In this document: piece after piece, positions 46,301 to 60,544 of the stretch
How the letters are laid out: each line of letters begins with the position of its first letter
Numbering within the stretch: the first letter of the stretch is position 1
DNA from: Cristatella mucedo
Taxonomy: Eukaryota; Bryozoa; Phylactolaemata; Cristatellidae
DNA: 64,000 bases
Assembly: GCA_009760855.2 (NCBI GenBank)
Contig: WPIO01000019.1
Location: 2,165,001-2,229,000 of the forward strand
Direction of reading: 5' to 3'
Translations under genes and position numbers: made by a program
The notes under the pieces: model-generated
What the model saw: only the letters and a program-made list of their open reading frames with translations
What the model was told of the DNA's origin: nothing
The model's database searches: none

Positions 46301-49300
46301 AACGTCGGCCGTCTCGGAGGATCCATCTGGAATGAAAAACCGAACACTATTGTGACATTGCATTACGCAATCACTGCAGATAATCGCAAATTAAGTCAGT
46401 AGCAAAATCCTACACGCTATAATATGCAGCACACGTGGGTACATCATACAAAAATAAATACAGATATATACAAGTATATATATAATAAATACAAATACAA
46501 ATAAATACAAAATACGATAAAGCTCCAAATCGGCTTGATACCGTAGCAAGATAGGTGAAAACGAAGAAATGATCACGACGGGCATCTAGTACAATACCAG
46601 GACTTGATGCAGGGACAAGCAAGTGAGTCAGAGGCTGAGCTCCTTGCGAGACTAGACTCCCCGAACAGAAAGTCTGAGCATCCGTTGCAGCCAGCAAGTG
46701 AATAGACGACAGTGAAAGATGAACAGACAATCATCATTTGTACTCGCTTTTCGGAATCCAACAGTCTAGAAATACCTCGTACAAACCTTAAATCCTTTGG
46801 AGACCGTGCATTTAGCTCGTATGCTCCCACAGCCTGGAACTCCCTCCCGACCTGCATCAGAACATCCCCTGACCTGACCACATTTAAAAGAAACTTAAAA
46901 ACATACCTATTTAGGACAGCATTTAGTGGGTCCTTGTGATTCGTCCTCGATGTGCTTATGCGTGCTGACACTGTTCATGCTGCCACTAACCACATTTGCA
47001 TGCTGACCCAGTGCATGTAACCCCTAACCATGTTATTCATTTTGTTTGTTTTTCAAGCATGATTTTACTTACTATTCTATTGCGTATCACTTTGCAGCAA
47101 ATGTAAAGCGCCTAGAAAGAGATTAAGTTCTCTGAGGGCGCTTTATCAAGTGCAATATTATTATTATTATTATTATCTTACGACTAAATAAAAAATAATG
47201 ATAATACAATTGAATTGCTTTCACAGAGAACTATATCTCTTTCCTGTTGAATTTGCACATAATTTAGGTATCCTATTTCAAAGTGACTTTTCATTGGACA
47301 GCCACATCAGCTCCACAGTCAAGTCTGCCTCCTTTCAGCTACATAACATTGCCAAGATTCAGGCTTGCTTAGACAGGGATATTACATCTAAATTGGTCCA
47401 TGCATTTGAGACATCCCGTCTCGACTTCTGTAACTCACTGCTTGCTGGTCTACCGGCCTGTGCAATCAAGTGCTTACAGTTGGTGAAAAACTCTTCAGCC
47501 AGGGTTGTCTGTCGTAAGCATCGCAGTTGCTACATCACACAACTTCGTGCCGACCTGCACTGGCTCCCAGTCAAGCAGCGAATCAGCTTAAAGGTTCTGT
47601 CACTTACGTTTAGGTCCCTTCATTCTCTAACTCCGGCCTATCTATCAGAACTACTCCCCCCATCAGGCTAAGCATCGTATAATCCGCTGTTCTGACTCGA
47701 ATCGTTTAGCCATTCCTCATGCAAACCTCAAAACCGTTAGTGACCGTGCCTTGAGTTCCTACGCTCCCATGGCCTGGAACTCACTAGCGATTCATGTCAC
47801 CGTTCCCTGACATGACGACATTTAAAAAGAACTTAAAAACGCATCTGTTTATCACAGCATTTGGCAGGTCTTTGTGATTCGTCCTTTTATATGCTTATAT
47901 GTGCTGACACTGTGTGCATGCTACCACTAACCACTTTTTGCATGCTGACCGTGTGCATGTCACCCCTAACCATGTTATTCTTGTTGTTTATTGAGCATCC
48001 ACTAACCATTCGATCGGTGCTTCTTTTGCAGCAAATGTAAAGTGCCTAGAAAGAGATTGAGTTCTCTGAGGGTGCCATATCAAATGCATTATCATTATTG
48101 TTACCTAAGTCTGTATTCCTGAGAAGGGCGTTATACACCCGAAGCATAACTGACTGCGTGGTGATTGGCTATATGACCTTTAAATCCACAGCTGGGCTTA
48201 ACAGACAGACATCCACCTGCTATCCATGATTAATTTGTTTCCGAACCTCTTGATCACACACACGAACACATGCATGCGCACATACACATACACACATGCC
48301 ACACAGCTGCCTCTCCACCAGCTTACAGGTAAAGCTGACTGGGAAAGGACCTCTCTGCAACAAAGATCAAGTGAACTGGTGAAGCCTAGCGAATAAGGGT
48401 TAGGTCAAAAACTGGGTATCCTATAATTTGCTTTTAAGCACGTTTAAGCTATTTAAATGTCAATATTTCGGACTTCACAAACCAGACGGAGTGGGCTCAG
48501 TGGCTCTGCATGGTGTGTGTCCTTTCTGGCTACTCACCTGAGCACATCTGAATGCCAGATACAGGAAATGCAATGGACAGTCTTCAATCAAGTTGCAGAA
48601 TGCAATGTAGTCCAGCCCGAAATTCTGCAATTAAATATTGGCAGCACATTAGGACACCAGAAATAGCAGCCTCGCTGCAAACATGGAGGCCTGACAGCAA
48701 CGCTGGCAGATGGCACAGCAGCGTGACCACCGATACTGCATAATAGACGTTAAAGGGATCAATCTCAATTTCCCCTAAGATGAGAGGCCATCGGGTCACA
48801 TAAACTGTCAGCTCTGGATGACTTGCAGTCTTCCCAAAGTGCAGAAAACTCGCGGCTTCACAAACGACATACCATTTCCGAAAATAGCTTGCCCACACCC
48901 TAAAGCAATAGAGCAGTACACCAGAGGGCTATGGCAGGCCGGTCGTCAATTGCAGGGATGGAGGGGTCTGCCACAGAAACTGCTCTCTTAACAGTTGCAT
49001 ATTAGGTAGAGACTGCGACAGTAGCATCGAGGGGATCGAACAAGTGAGGCAGTGAGCCTCCAACGGGTCCAACTATCACACGAGAATCTCTATGCACATT
49101 CAGAGGACAACAGAGCAGGACTAGCTGTGCAATGTACTGTGCTGCTCGGCATGGACAAGCACGGCCCTTCATACAAGAGGGACGGACGATGCTCAAGGCA
49201 AGCCATTTGGATTTGCTGTCACTGCACGGGCTCCGTGCCAATGTGCCACGTGTTTCACCTTGTCTAGCTCCACCTAGCTACTTCAAGCTTCAAGGAACCA

Positions 49301-52300
49301 CAAGCTCAGTTATGACCAAGGCAGAAAAAATATATATCGGTGCAATATACCAAAAAATCATGAAGACAGCTTCTAACTAACGATGAATTTGACAAACGAG
49401 CTATGGAAGACACTATAAAACATAGACGGACTATGACTGTGATGCAATAGAAGCTGTAACTAACTAACGATAGTGTGATTAGCCTTCCGGGCTACTTCCC
49501 ACAACCTGGCCCAGAATACTCCAATCCTTCCTGGCAGGCCACTGCCCCCCCCCCAGTCTCTTAACTGCATCCACTAGTAGTGGTCACTTTAAGTGGCATT
49601 TCGTTGCCACTGGTTGGTTGCTGAAGCACTAGGGCTATATTAGTCAATCGGTAAAAGATGGTTTACAATCCAGTAAGCAGACTATCAACGATCATTTAAA
49701 ACCAAATCGGTGGTGCTCCACAGCCGGATTATGCTTCGTAAAACAAACTTATTAGCACAGCTTAAGTTAAAAGACGACTCGAACAAGCAGACCGTGCAGC
49801 CCGTCGCTCGGTGAATGGTTTTCCAGCGTTGGTCTTTCCATAAGACATAGCAGCACTCCTCGTGTAAGGCCGTATAAGGCCTGCCAGTCGAAGCCACTGC
49901 CACTGACGGCAGGCATTCTTGGCACTCGGTTTGGACTCAAGCTGGGTTTGGCCAACGCATGCTGCTGAGCCAACGCCATGCTCGCTAAGCAGTCAATGGG
50001 AGGAAAAGGCAGCAGCAAGCCACAAGGCATCGGCAGCTAGCCAGGTCCGGCTCACGGTAGGAGCAGCTGGACTCAGCGAATGAGTGCTCAGACTAGCAGA
50101 TAACTCGATTATGACATCGAGACAGACACGGAGGAAAAATCAGGAGAAAAGGCAATCTCTCCTTTTCCAGCACCCGAGCCACTACCACGGAAAAGCTGAG
50201 GGGTCTGCGCTGCAGCAGCGTGCATCTGCAACAAGGCGATAAGCATAGCCGAAGCCTAAGCATGCAGCGACCTATTGGCAGCCGGCGGCACAAAGCAAAG
50301 CCGAAGGAGTCGAGTTGAGCTCTCCTTGCAGCTCAGACCATTTCTCGAAGGGTCTGAGACTCAGTCGCATTCGGGCTTTCTTATCCGAAGGCTAAGCTTG
50401 CTGCCATGGATGCTTGCTGTGTGCCAGAGACGCTGGCACTCGCCGTCTTTCGAAGATGCCAATCTGACGATGGATGTCCGAAGGGCCCAGCCCAGTGCTA
50501 ACGATCGTTTGCAATGCCACCGGAAGCATGTGTCAGCTACTCCCCACTCTGCGTGGGCAGGGCACTTTCGCAAGTGCTACAGATAAGGAGCAACCGTCGG
50601 TGTGTCGGTGCACAAGCTGGCTATCGCTACAGTCAGCAGGCTGTCAATAGCTTCTCTTTCTAGCTATCTGCCGACTGCAAAATCAGCAGCCAAGAGCTAT
50701 GCTAGAATACGAGCAGCTTAAACGCTGTGCAAGAGAACGTGGAGCTACCGGTGCAGACCCTCTGCCATTCAACTGAGCAACAAAACAGCAAAACAAGAAC
50801 GGCCCGAGCAGGCAATGCTAGCCGCTCTGCTGAAAGAAATGGACAAGCGAAGTTGCAAATATGGCGTCACTGCTCTATTACTGCTGCCGACCACGTCGGG
50901 CAGATTGGCCTATTTCCTCTCTTCACACCTTCTGTGGCTCTTGCTATACAGGCACGCATAGCTGCACGCACACACAGCGTGTCCTGGTCGTATCTGCCCA
51001 TGCTGCATTTTCAGTCGGTACCGCTCACACGAAAGGCCTGCCTTCTCGCTCGAGGTTTGGCTGAAGTCTGCCATTCGTGCAAAGGTTACCAATTCAACAG
51101 GCCACTAGCAGCAGTGCTGTTAAGTTGACATTACATGCATACACAGTGCATATGCTTAAAACATTATCGGAAATGTACTTTATGGTTTGCAGGGCTTGGC
51201 CCTGGCTGCTGTCGCCTTCACCTGCCGCGTTCAGATAGGCTCCGTGACACCAGTTGATGGCATTGCTGACAGGACGAACTGGTGGTGGAGCCTTAATGGG
51301 TTTCGTATGGAGCTCTTGGGACTGGAAGATGCAAAGAGACTTCAAATAGAGTTATTGGGGCTTGGAGGCATTATCGGAGAGAGCAGCATTGAGCTGCCGG
51401 ATGCGGACCTGTCTACTTCGCTTCGCTGCTTGTGGGCTCTGCCTCTCTGTTGTGCGTTCTTACTCAAGTCGACTGTGTCGTACATACACACAAGTTATTT
51501 TATGGAATTCTTTAGGAAACACGAGCATTGCCTGGATTCCCTATATCGCCCTGGTTTGGCCCAGAGGTAAGATGCACGCACACCTTTAAGGACCAAAGTC
51601 GTGGGCTCGAGCCCAGCGGAAAATGTTAAGCATCTGGATAAAGATAAAGCTCTCCAACAGAGCTACACGAGTTCTTTTTCAATGACACATATATATCTCC
51701 ATGCTGTACCGTGCTGTACCGTATGCTGCATCCATGCTATGAGATCATGGATGCATCCATGCATCCATGATCTCATCCATCCATGGATCCATCATCTGAT
51801 ATCAGAGAAAGGCATCAGCGGCAGCAGTGGATGGGAATATGTTCATGTTGCCTATCAAGCATGATATCATTCGCCATTCAAACACGGCTCCCTTTGCAGC
51901 AAATGTAAATCGCCTAGAAAAAGATTGAGTTCTCTGAGGGCGCTTTATCAAGTGTGTTATTATTAATAGGTCAGTCAAGAATTCTCAGAAGGTCAGTAAC
52001 TAGCTGGAGTTCAGTACTACGACATACAAAGAGCAATGGCTACCAATTTTAGGTGGGCTTCGCAAACGTTTTCTCAAGTCAACGTAATGCTCTAATGCTT
52101 GTTTGCATCCTGTAGCTACCGGTCTGAGAGAGACGTTAGCAAATGCCCCTGGCCGAACATATACAGAAAACATATTTGCATGGCGACCGGTAGCACACAA
52201 GATTCAACAGACAGTGGAGGATTTCCTGAGCGTTGCTCATCGTAAGGCTCGGCTGCAGTATGGAGAGCCTGGTCCTTGAACCATAATGGTCACTATTAGC

Positions 52301-55300
52301 ATATCTGCTACATATTACAGACCAAGTCTGCGCTAACCCGTGCTGAGCGGAAGTGGAAACACTGCACTAAGCACAGCAGCGTGTCGACCGACAACTGTCT
52401 CTGCAGTCTATGAAGCATTATACTGTGTCGCCCTGGCTTGGCAGAGTAAGGTAAGGTGCTTGTTGCCTTTAGCGACCAAGGTCGTGGGCTCAAGCCGCGC
52501 GGCATATAGTGCCCAAATAGAAATTAAGTCCTCTTAGGGCGCTACCCCAGTGAATTATGGTTATTTCCGTGTACATGTCATTGCAGCTTAGCTCATTCCC
52601 ACCACATGTCCCCATGCCCTGCTGCCACTGCTGCTGCTGCGCTCCCTTCGGAGTGATGTTGCACTCCTTTAACAAACAGAAGCATTCCTAAAGTACCTAG
52701 AATTAGATTCAGTTCTCTCGGGGTGTTTTACAAATGCCTTATTATTACTATCATTAAAATGGACACCGTCAGAGCAAATTCATTATTGGGGCAATGCGAC
52801 TAAGCCACTCTCAGGGCACGTGATCGACTTTTCCTTTCCCTTTCTGGCATGAATATCTGACAGCAGCGAAAGAACAAACGCATGTGCACGCTCATTCTTG
52901 CGTGCACGCATGGATACACGTTTCGGCGTCTGATTTTCTCGGTCACTGACGCTGTGAATTACTGATCGGCAAAGAACGTGATAGCGGCAGCAAAGTCCAC
53001 TGATGCCTCAACAAAGCACCGAAGAGCACATCTCGGCCAGCAGAGCAGAGGCGATCAGAGCGTGATTGCAAGAGGCTCTACCCGACAGACATTGCTGCCT
53101 GGCCATGCTAGGCCAAGAAGCAAGGATGGCACACTCTTGTGGTAGGAGGTCGTGCTCACGTCGCCGGGAGATGGTAGGTACCTGGGCTAAGCCGCATTCT
53201 GCCTAATAGCTTTAATGCTGTATCTATGCCTAATGGCAAAAACATCAGTGGGCCATCGAGTAGACACGGATCATTAGCATTTGATAATTAAGTCTGCCTA
53301 GTAATCAGTGGCATGCATATTCAGCGATGGCAGCATGATGCACTTACACATCGCGGGCAAAAATAGCACGAGTTATGGGGTTCAAGTCTCTAGCGTTGAA
53401 CCCATTGAACGGCTACGCAAATGTAGGCAACTTTCAAAGCTAGCACACTTGCCTCGGTCCTAGGCATGGAATCGGGATCGGCGTCGATCGTTGCTATCAT
53501 TTCGCACAGTATAATGCCGTAGGAGAACACGTCAGCCTAAAACGACAGCTCAGCTACTGCGAATAGCGCCCAAACAAAGCGTGATAACGTTGCAGACAGC
53601 TTGAAACACGTTACAATCTCCATCTCCCTCTACCGTTTGGTCGTAGTAATCGTTGCGAAGACATTCAGGTGCTATCCAGTAGGGGGATCCAACGGTTGGC
53701 AAAGGCCCGTCAGCATCGCTGCAAAGAAGCGCACGGCGAACTTGGCAGCTGTGAGCGTACTACAACAAGCAGCTAAGTCCGGGCGATTCCGATAACGAAA
53801 TCCATCTATCCATCCCGAATGATTGCATGCGAATGTGCTTAGCAGGCATTTGCTACGGAGGCACGGGACTGGCATGAACAGGAAAGCGGCTAGCCACACA
53901 TCCTACTCTGGGCTTGGAATCTTGGTAGCCAATCCGAAGTCTGAAACTATGGCGGTCTTCTTGCCCTCTTTCTCCGAGATGAGCACGTTCTGCAAAAGTG
54001 GGCAGATGACTTTAGCATGCACCCTTCTTCAATAAATGATCACCACATCGACCTGGGACTGTTGGGTAAAAGGCAGGGGGCCAAGATCAATCAAGGAATT
54101 ACGGATTACGGGTTAGCAATCACCGAAGAACATGGAAAGATGGCGTGAAGAGAGGCTGCAGGCGTAAGCCACTAAAAGTGCACCGACAACGCTTGTCCAG
54201 CTGACCGTGCCCATTCGAGAGCTTTTCGTCGTTTACGCCCTATGTGCACAGGAGCCACTCACTCACTCACACCAGCACGTCCTGTGCATCATAGTCCTCC
54301 TTCCCAGGTGAGCTTCAGGCGAGACACAAGTTCAGATCAAGGTGGATCAACAATGGTGTTCCCACTTCCAAGCGTGGCACCAGGCCGTTGTGAGCACGAA
54401 CACAAAACCCGGACACGCAACAATAACTATCACGCCAGCTACCCTGAATGAGCAAACGACCATGTTAGCGACAATAAGAATGATTCCAAAAAATGCTGCC
54501 ACATCTACGCAGCCTAAGGGCCTTAATGCACAAGCACTTCACAAGCTTCCCAGAGAAACGCTTAATGACATGAGGTACCAGGCGATCTTAATGTAATTTT
54601 AAGTCATTTGTATAGGGCCCTACGAGAACTTAATCGCTTCACATATGCCACAGGGCTCGAGCCCACGACCTTGGTCATCAAATACATGCACCTAGACCTC
54701 GGTTGTAACAGGTGAGCACCTTAACCACTGGGCCAAACTAGCGCGGCATGTCTTAAAAATACTACATGACACCTAACTTCAAATTCACAAATTGCGAGAT
54801 GTTAGCAGTTGGCTTATCTTTCGCACAATAACACGACCTCAAAATTCGATCTGGGTGAAGTGGACCACTTCAGCCACCCTACCAAGCCAACATTTACCGT
54901 GGAAACGCAAAAAACGTGTTTTTGAGCTTGCTTCCTTGGTTTCTCTAGGACACATTTGAAAGCTTTGCGACAGCATTCCACGGGCTGCAAGACTCGAATT
55001 GCCGGCAGTGACTCGGGCACTGTCAGTCGGTGGCAGCGCTGCGCCAGTCCTAGGCTAGGCGCGATGCACAGAGCACTTCGAACCGATGCTGCCTTTTTTG
55101 GCCAAATTTTCAATGAATGAATTTGAAACGAGGCTGCATCCACTCTTTTCCATTCCCGCATTGCTCCCCTTTGCACGGCACTACCAGCCCCTGCGGAGGG
55201 GACTGAACGACAGTGCAAAACAAAAGAATGGACGAAGCGAGCCTTTTCATACTCAGGAGCACCCAGGCACCCGGGCCCTTCGGTATCCATGCTCTAGCCT

Positions 55301-55408
55301 CCCTTGGCCTGGTAGCCTATTTCGTCATGCCAGCCGAAGACTGGCCAAGATCTCGGCAGCCCCTAATCGCGGCCTCTTAAGCACTGATTCACTAATCCTT
55401 ACCATAGC

Positions 55409-55489
<81 letters not shown>

Positions 55490-58400
55490 CGAGAGAAAGA
55501 GTAAAATAAACAAGAGAAACATGCCGGAAAGCAGTGGTGAACTAATCTGGAGCTAGTCTCTCTGCCTTTGGCTTACATTAGCACAAGCTAGTTGCTCATC
55601 GAGACCACCAACTGTAGTGCTAATTTGGCATATGGCCGTAAGAGCTGACTTGGTATAAAACTTAAAAAGACTTACAGAGGAGCCCTACATCTTTGATAGT
55701 TACGAGCTCCATCGCCGAGCGCCGGACGTAATATCTGTGGTGATCTACTAATATCTGAAAAATAAGCAGCTCTAACTGCAATAACAGAAAGGATGATGAA
55801 TCATAGGTGCACAAGTGACAAGTTGAATCGGCCAGCTGACCCATGCATTGGGCATCCACAAAAGACCAACAGGGAGTTGTACCCTTACTTGTATTTCTTA
55901 GCTGATTAAAGAGGCAGATCAAGTCACTGGGACAGGCAATCACCATATTACTCATAATACTAGCTTGGATACAATACTCTGGGTCTTTGCTCAGGGGTAT
56001 GTGCTTGCTCGTCACGACCCAAGTCGTGGGTTCGAGTCCTGCAGCTGGCAATCCTTTATTGTCCACTGCAGCAGGAGTGATAGCTACATAAATGAGGCTA
56101 TTAAATCAGTAAACCTGTTTTACTTTACCTTTCTGATTGTAGGTCGAATGTAGCTAACCTGTCTGCATTCTCTACACATGGAACCAATCAACAGGATTGC
56201 GAGACCACTCAGACTTGAGCCAATTACAGCCGATTTTGCTGATTGCTTCAGCTGCTGGTGAAGCATCGATTCAGCTCCAATATTGTAATGAAACGAATCT
56301 CCATTTGTGACTCCGCAAAGCAACGAGGACTGATTGGCGATTTGAGGGACGGTTCTCTAGAAGCCTAAGGCCTTTCGGTGCCATGTAAAATATGAGAGAA
56401 AGTGGTCAGCATGGCTTAGTCAGGAGGGCTGTCGACAAAATGGTCAGCATGAACGTAGCAGCTCACGACGGCTAGAACACGTGCGCCACAGTCGGCAGCA
56501 GGAGAGATGATGTCGCTGCGTAAGAATTTCATAAGTGAGCTCCAATGTCTAGGACCTGCAGGGCTCCTGCAGTCTTCTTTGATGTAAAAACCTCCTATAG
56601 CACCACCTCTTGAGCAGGAAACTCGTTAAATAAATGCAGCTCGTACTTGCCGGTGTCCCCTCATTGCAAGGAGAGTAAGCCATTCTCCCAAGGCCTTCAG
56701 GGCATTCATTTACCAAATTTTTGTACATGCGTTTCCATTTTCACCTTCGGTCTTATGGTAAAGTATAAAGAAATACTAGAAAGCCCTCTGTACACAAAGT
56801 GGGAAATTTCGGAAAAAGTGGCTGGATTTGACTTGGTCAACTTGTGGAGTTCGGTTACAAGAGTTTCTAGCAAACAGACTCAGCTCACTCTTAGTACATA
56901 AAAGGCCCATTCATGAGCTAGGATGAACCAAAAAAAAAAGAGTGTCGAGCAGATGGCACATTCTGCATAGATAAGACATTGTCCATACCATTGGGGGGGG
57001 GCTAGCCGACGAGTCGGCTGCAGTGCCGATGCAGCAAACAACATACGACTCGGCTCGGTTTTCCTTGATCTACCCATGTAATGTTTCTTTTTATTCGTTC
57101 CTCCTATTGTTCACAGCTAAAAAATGAAACCAGTGAAACAGCAAGTGGCCAAAGATAATAGAAAAATTATACAGCAAGCCTTCACCTGTTTAGAGAGCAC
57201 TGACAATTCTAGGCTCTGCCAAACAAGATCTGTCAGTCACATCAATGTACTAGGAGATATAACTGGTGATATAATGGCGATTGACCCACACCAAAATAGC
57301 AGGCATTTTCTTTTAGGGTTACAGCTGCTCCACTATCAGGCCACGACAAAATTGACTGCCGATACATCAGCAGTCCGACTATGCTAATAGTCCATTGACA
57401 AGCAGCGACTGCATATTGGACGCCATTTCCTTAAGAGATGCCATGTCACCAGCCTAATTCTCATTAGGGACACTGAGGAACAGGCAATAACATTCCGTGC
57501 CAAGAATGCACAAACATGTGAGGCCCGGTGGCATGCTTAGATGGTCTACATCGTGCTCCATGTTTACACAGGTTGCACAAGGTCACCAAGCAGCCGGCAC
57601 AGGCAAGGGGCTCTGCACCTGCCAGCCAGCAGTACAATAAAAGGCAAAGCCAAAGGCATGTGTAGCACTGCATCCAGCTCTTAAATTCGTAATAATCATT
57701 TGATCTGGCAGAGTAAACTAATCAAACGACTGGCTCAGCACAGCAAGCAAGCATCACAAATCAAACGACTGGCTCAGCACAGCAAGCAAGCAGCACAAAG
57801 CACACAAAAGCATGGACAAATCATGTGATCTCCACTATATCTTGCCACGGAAATCTCTCACAGCAGCACCCAGGAGTGGTCGATTGGCAGTGTCACTAGT
57901 TTACAACGGCTTCGCACAAGCAGAAATCTCCGAAGGGCAGCTGAACTTCGACGTTGTTTGGCGAGGTCTTAGGAAAGCTAACTTGGGGGAGGGTGCCGGG
58001 TCAGCAAGACGTCCGGCAGTGAGATGGCCCATGGGGGGATGTGGATGCAGCCCTTCCCAGCCACTGCCCTCAACATGAACTTCGACAATTAAGGAGGCTG
58101 AACTGCCGGAGGGGGTGGGTGCCAGGTCACAAAGACGTCCAGGTCACAAAGATATCCCTTCGTATTGATCCACATGGGTGCAGCCCTTCCCAGCCACAGT
58201 CCTAAATATGCCTATGCCATTTTACAAGCACCAGATCCCAAGTTCGAGTCTGGAAGTCATGTCACGAATTTTCTCACCAGATTCTATCAACCGATCACCT
58301 CATCGGTAGCACTAGGTCTAATTCTTTTCACGAATTATATTCTCCCTGTTGCCGACGTAATCGCAAGCACAATCTAGGCTTTCATTTTTATGCAAATAAA

Positions 58401-60418
58401 ACACGGCTGTACCTACACTTTGACTCCTTCGTGCCATTCGCCACATTAAACTCTCTTAAATCCCTTGCTGCATGTATTGCCTACATTTGCAATTGGGTGG
58501 CAGTAAATTTTTTTCAAATTGAATAATGATAAAAACAAATTACTAGTAATGGGCAAACCTAGAGCAACTCAGAAATTAGAAAGTCTAACCCTTAAAATGG
58601 GGCTCGGTCAGCATTTTTCCTCTACCTTCTGCATGCAATTTGGGTGTCCTGCTCCAAAGCAATCTGTTACAGATGATCACATAAGCTCTACAGTCATGCC
58701 TGCCTTTCAGATATGTATTATTCCAAAAATAAAATACAGAACTGTTAAGACAGAGATGACAGAGCCAAGCTGGTCAATGCATTGTGACATCCTGTCTCGA
58801 CTTCTCTAACTCTTCCTGAATGTCCAACATGAAGCTTAAGGTTGTTGCCCATTATGCCATAAGCTCTTCTGACTGAAGCCATTTAGTTGTGCCTAAACAC
58901 AATCTCGAATCCTCTGGTGACCGTGCCTTCAGTTCCTATACTACTCTCCAAAAGTCTAAAACTTTGCTCACAACTGACATGACAACATTTCCTGACTTGA
59001 CGACCTTTATAAAGAAGCTGAAACACGTCTGTTCTTCACAATATTTGCCGGGTCTGTATGAATTGTGTTTTGCATATTCATCTATACTAACCATGCGCAT
59101 TGTATCACTAACCAATTGACATGTATTTTTTATAAGTAAAGTGCCTAGAAAGATTATTAGTTCTCATTGGATGCTATATAACTCTTATTATTATCGTTGT
59201 TGCTGTTACAGACGGCAGTGCTGCTGTTTGCCTTGTGAAGCATTTCAAAAGACGATCTCTCAACACCGACCTTCATCGGCAGCCCCCCTCAAGCAAAGGC
59301 TGTTAGTAGGCACAGCTCTTTTACTCGTCCGATGTCTATGAGAACCGGCATGTGGCAGCAGGTGCCACGTGACCTGTCACGAACCGACGCCACTGACCAC
59401 AGCCACCCCCCCCCCACCCAAAGTGAGAGACATCGGCTGGGTGGAAGGGGCGTTTGCCTCGAGCACTGTTTGCTTGACGCAATCCTAACGGTGACAGGAG
59501 AATGCGTATGTGTGCGACTCGACTCGCTCGGCACCACGTTCTCTGATGCTTCATTTCTGTTATAGTTATCAGGGTGTGTCGCACGGCTGATACGAACGAA
59601 AGCACCGCATGATACGGCACATTTCAGTCAAGACACAATGCTCCTCTCTCCGGACGGTAACGGACTGCGCATCTGAGCTATTGCCGGTCTCTTATTAGTG
59701 AGTGGCGTGAATTCAGCTCACTCGCAGACATTGCATGCTATTAACTCATCATGAACTCACTGAAAATGGCAGCAGCGGTCTCTTAATGCCAGTGAAAGAA
59801 AGATTCCGACTGTGCAGCTGCCTCGGACACGAACACGAAGCTCAGGCAGGCAGGGTTGGATTGCTATGTGGCCTTTCCAATGACGGCCACATGACAAGCA
59901 GGAGAGACAGCAGTGGCAAATACTGTAGGTCCATGCTAATGGAGAAGGTTCAGCAAATCTTTTTCTGCATATCGGCACAGCCGGCCAGCCAGCAGCAGCC
60001 GACTAATTAATTGCCTTGAGATAACATCGGGTGCCCCATACAAAAAAACACACAGACGTCCAGCAAGCAACACAAAAGCAAGTTCCGGCCTAAGAACAGC
60101 GGGCAACTTCGCTTCTCACCCTTGAAGTAAGGTCCCTGTGGATGTAGCCCTGCGAATGCAGGTAGCGCATGCCCTTTGCTATGTCAATAGACAGCTGCAC
60201 ACGCTCCTGCCAGGGCAGTCCAGCGCTATCTCGGTCGCACACCAGAAAACTGTGGAGGCTGCCTCCATTAGCGTACTGCAATCAAAAGGCAACCGTCTGT
60301 CTCGGCAAAGCCACGTGGCCACAGCAGCTGCACAGTCTCGGCTCGGGCAACCATGGCGTATTCCTCGTAAACCGGCGCCGAACAGCAATGCTGCTGCAGC
60401 CAACCGCGTGCATCCACA

Positions 60419-60482
<64 letters not shown>

Positions 60483-60483
60483 G

Positions 60484-60544
<61 letters not shown>

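Noticed and set aside
53346-53415. Possible mini-exon after the PRTE exon (NGFNARDLN..., followed by GTAAGT)
   Set aside because: Would need a 39-nt intron and does not resemble the family; the true continuation NFGLD is at 48624-48538 with exact phases.
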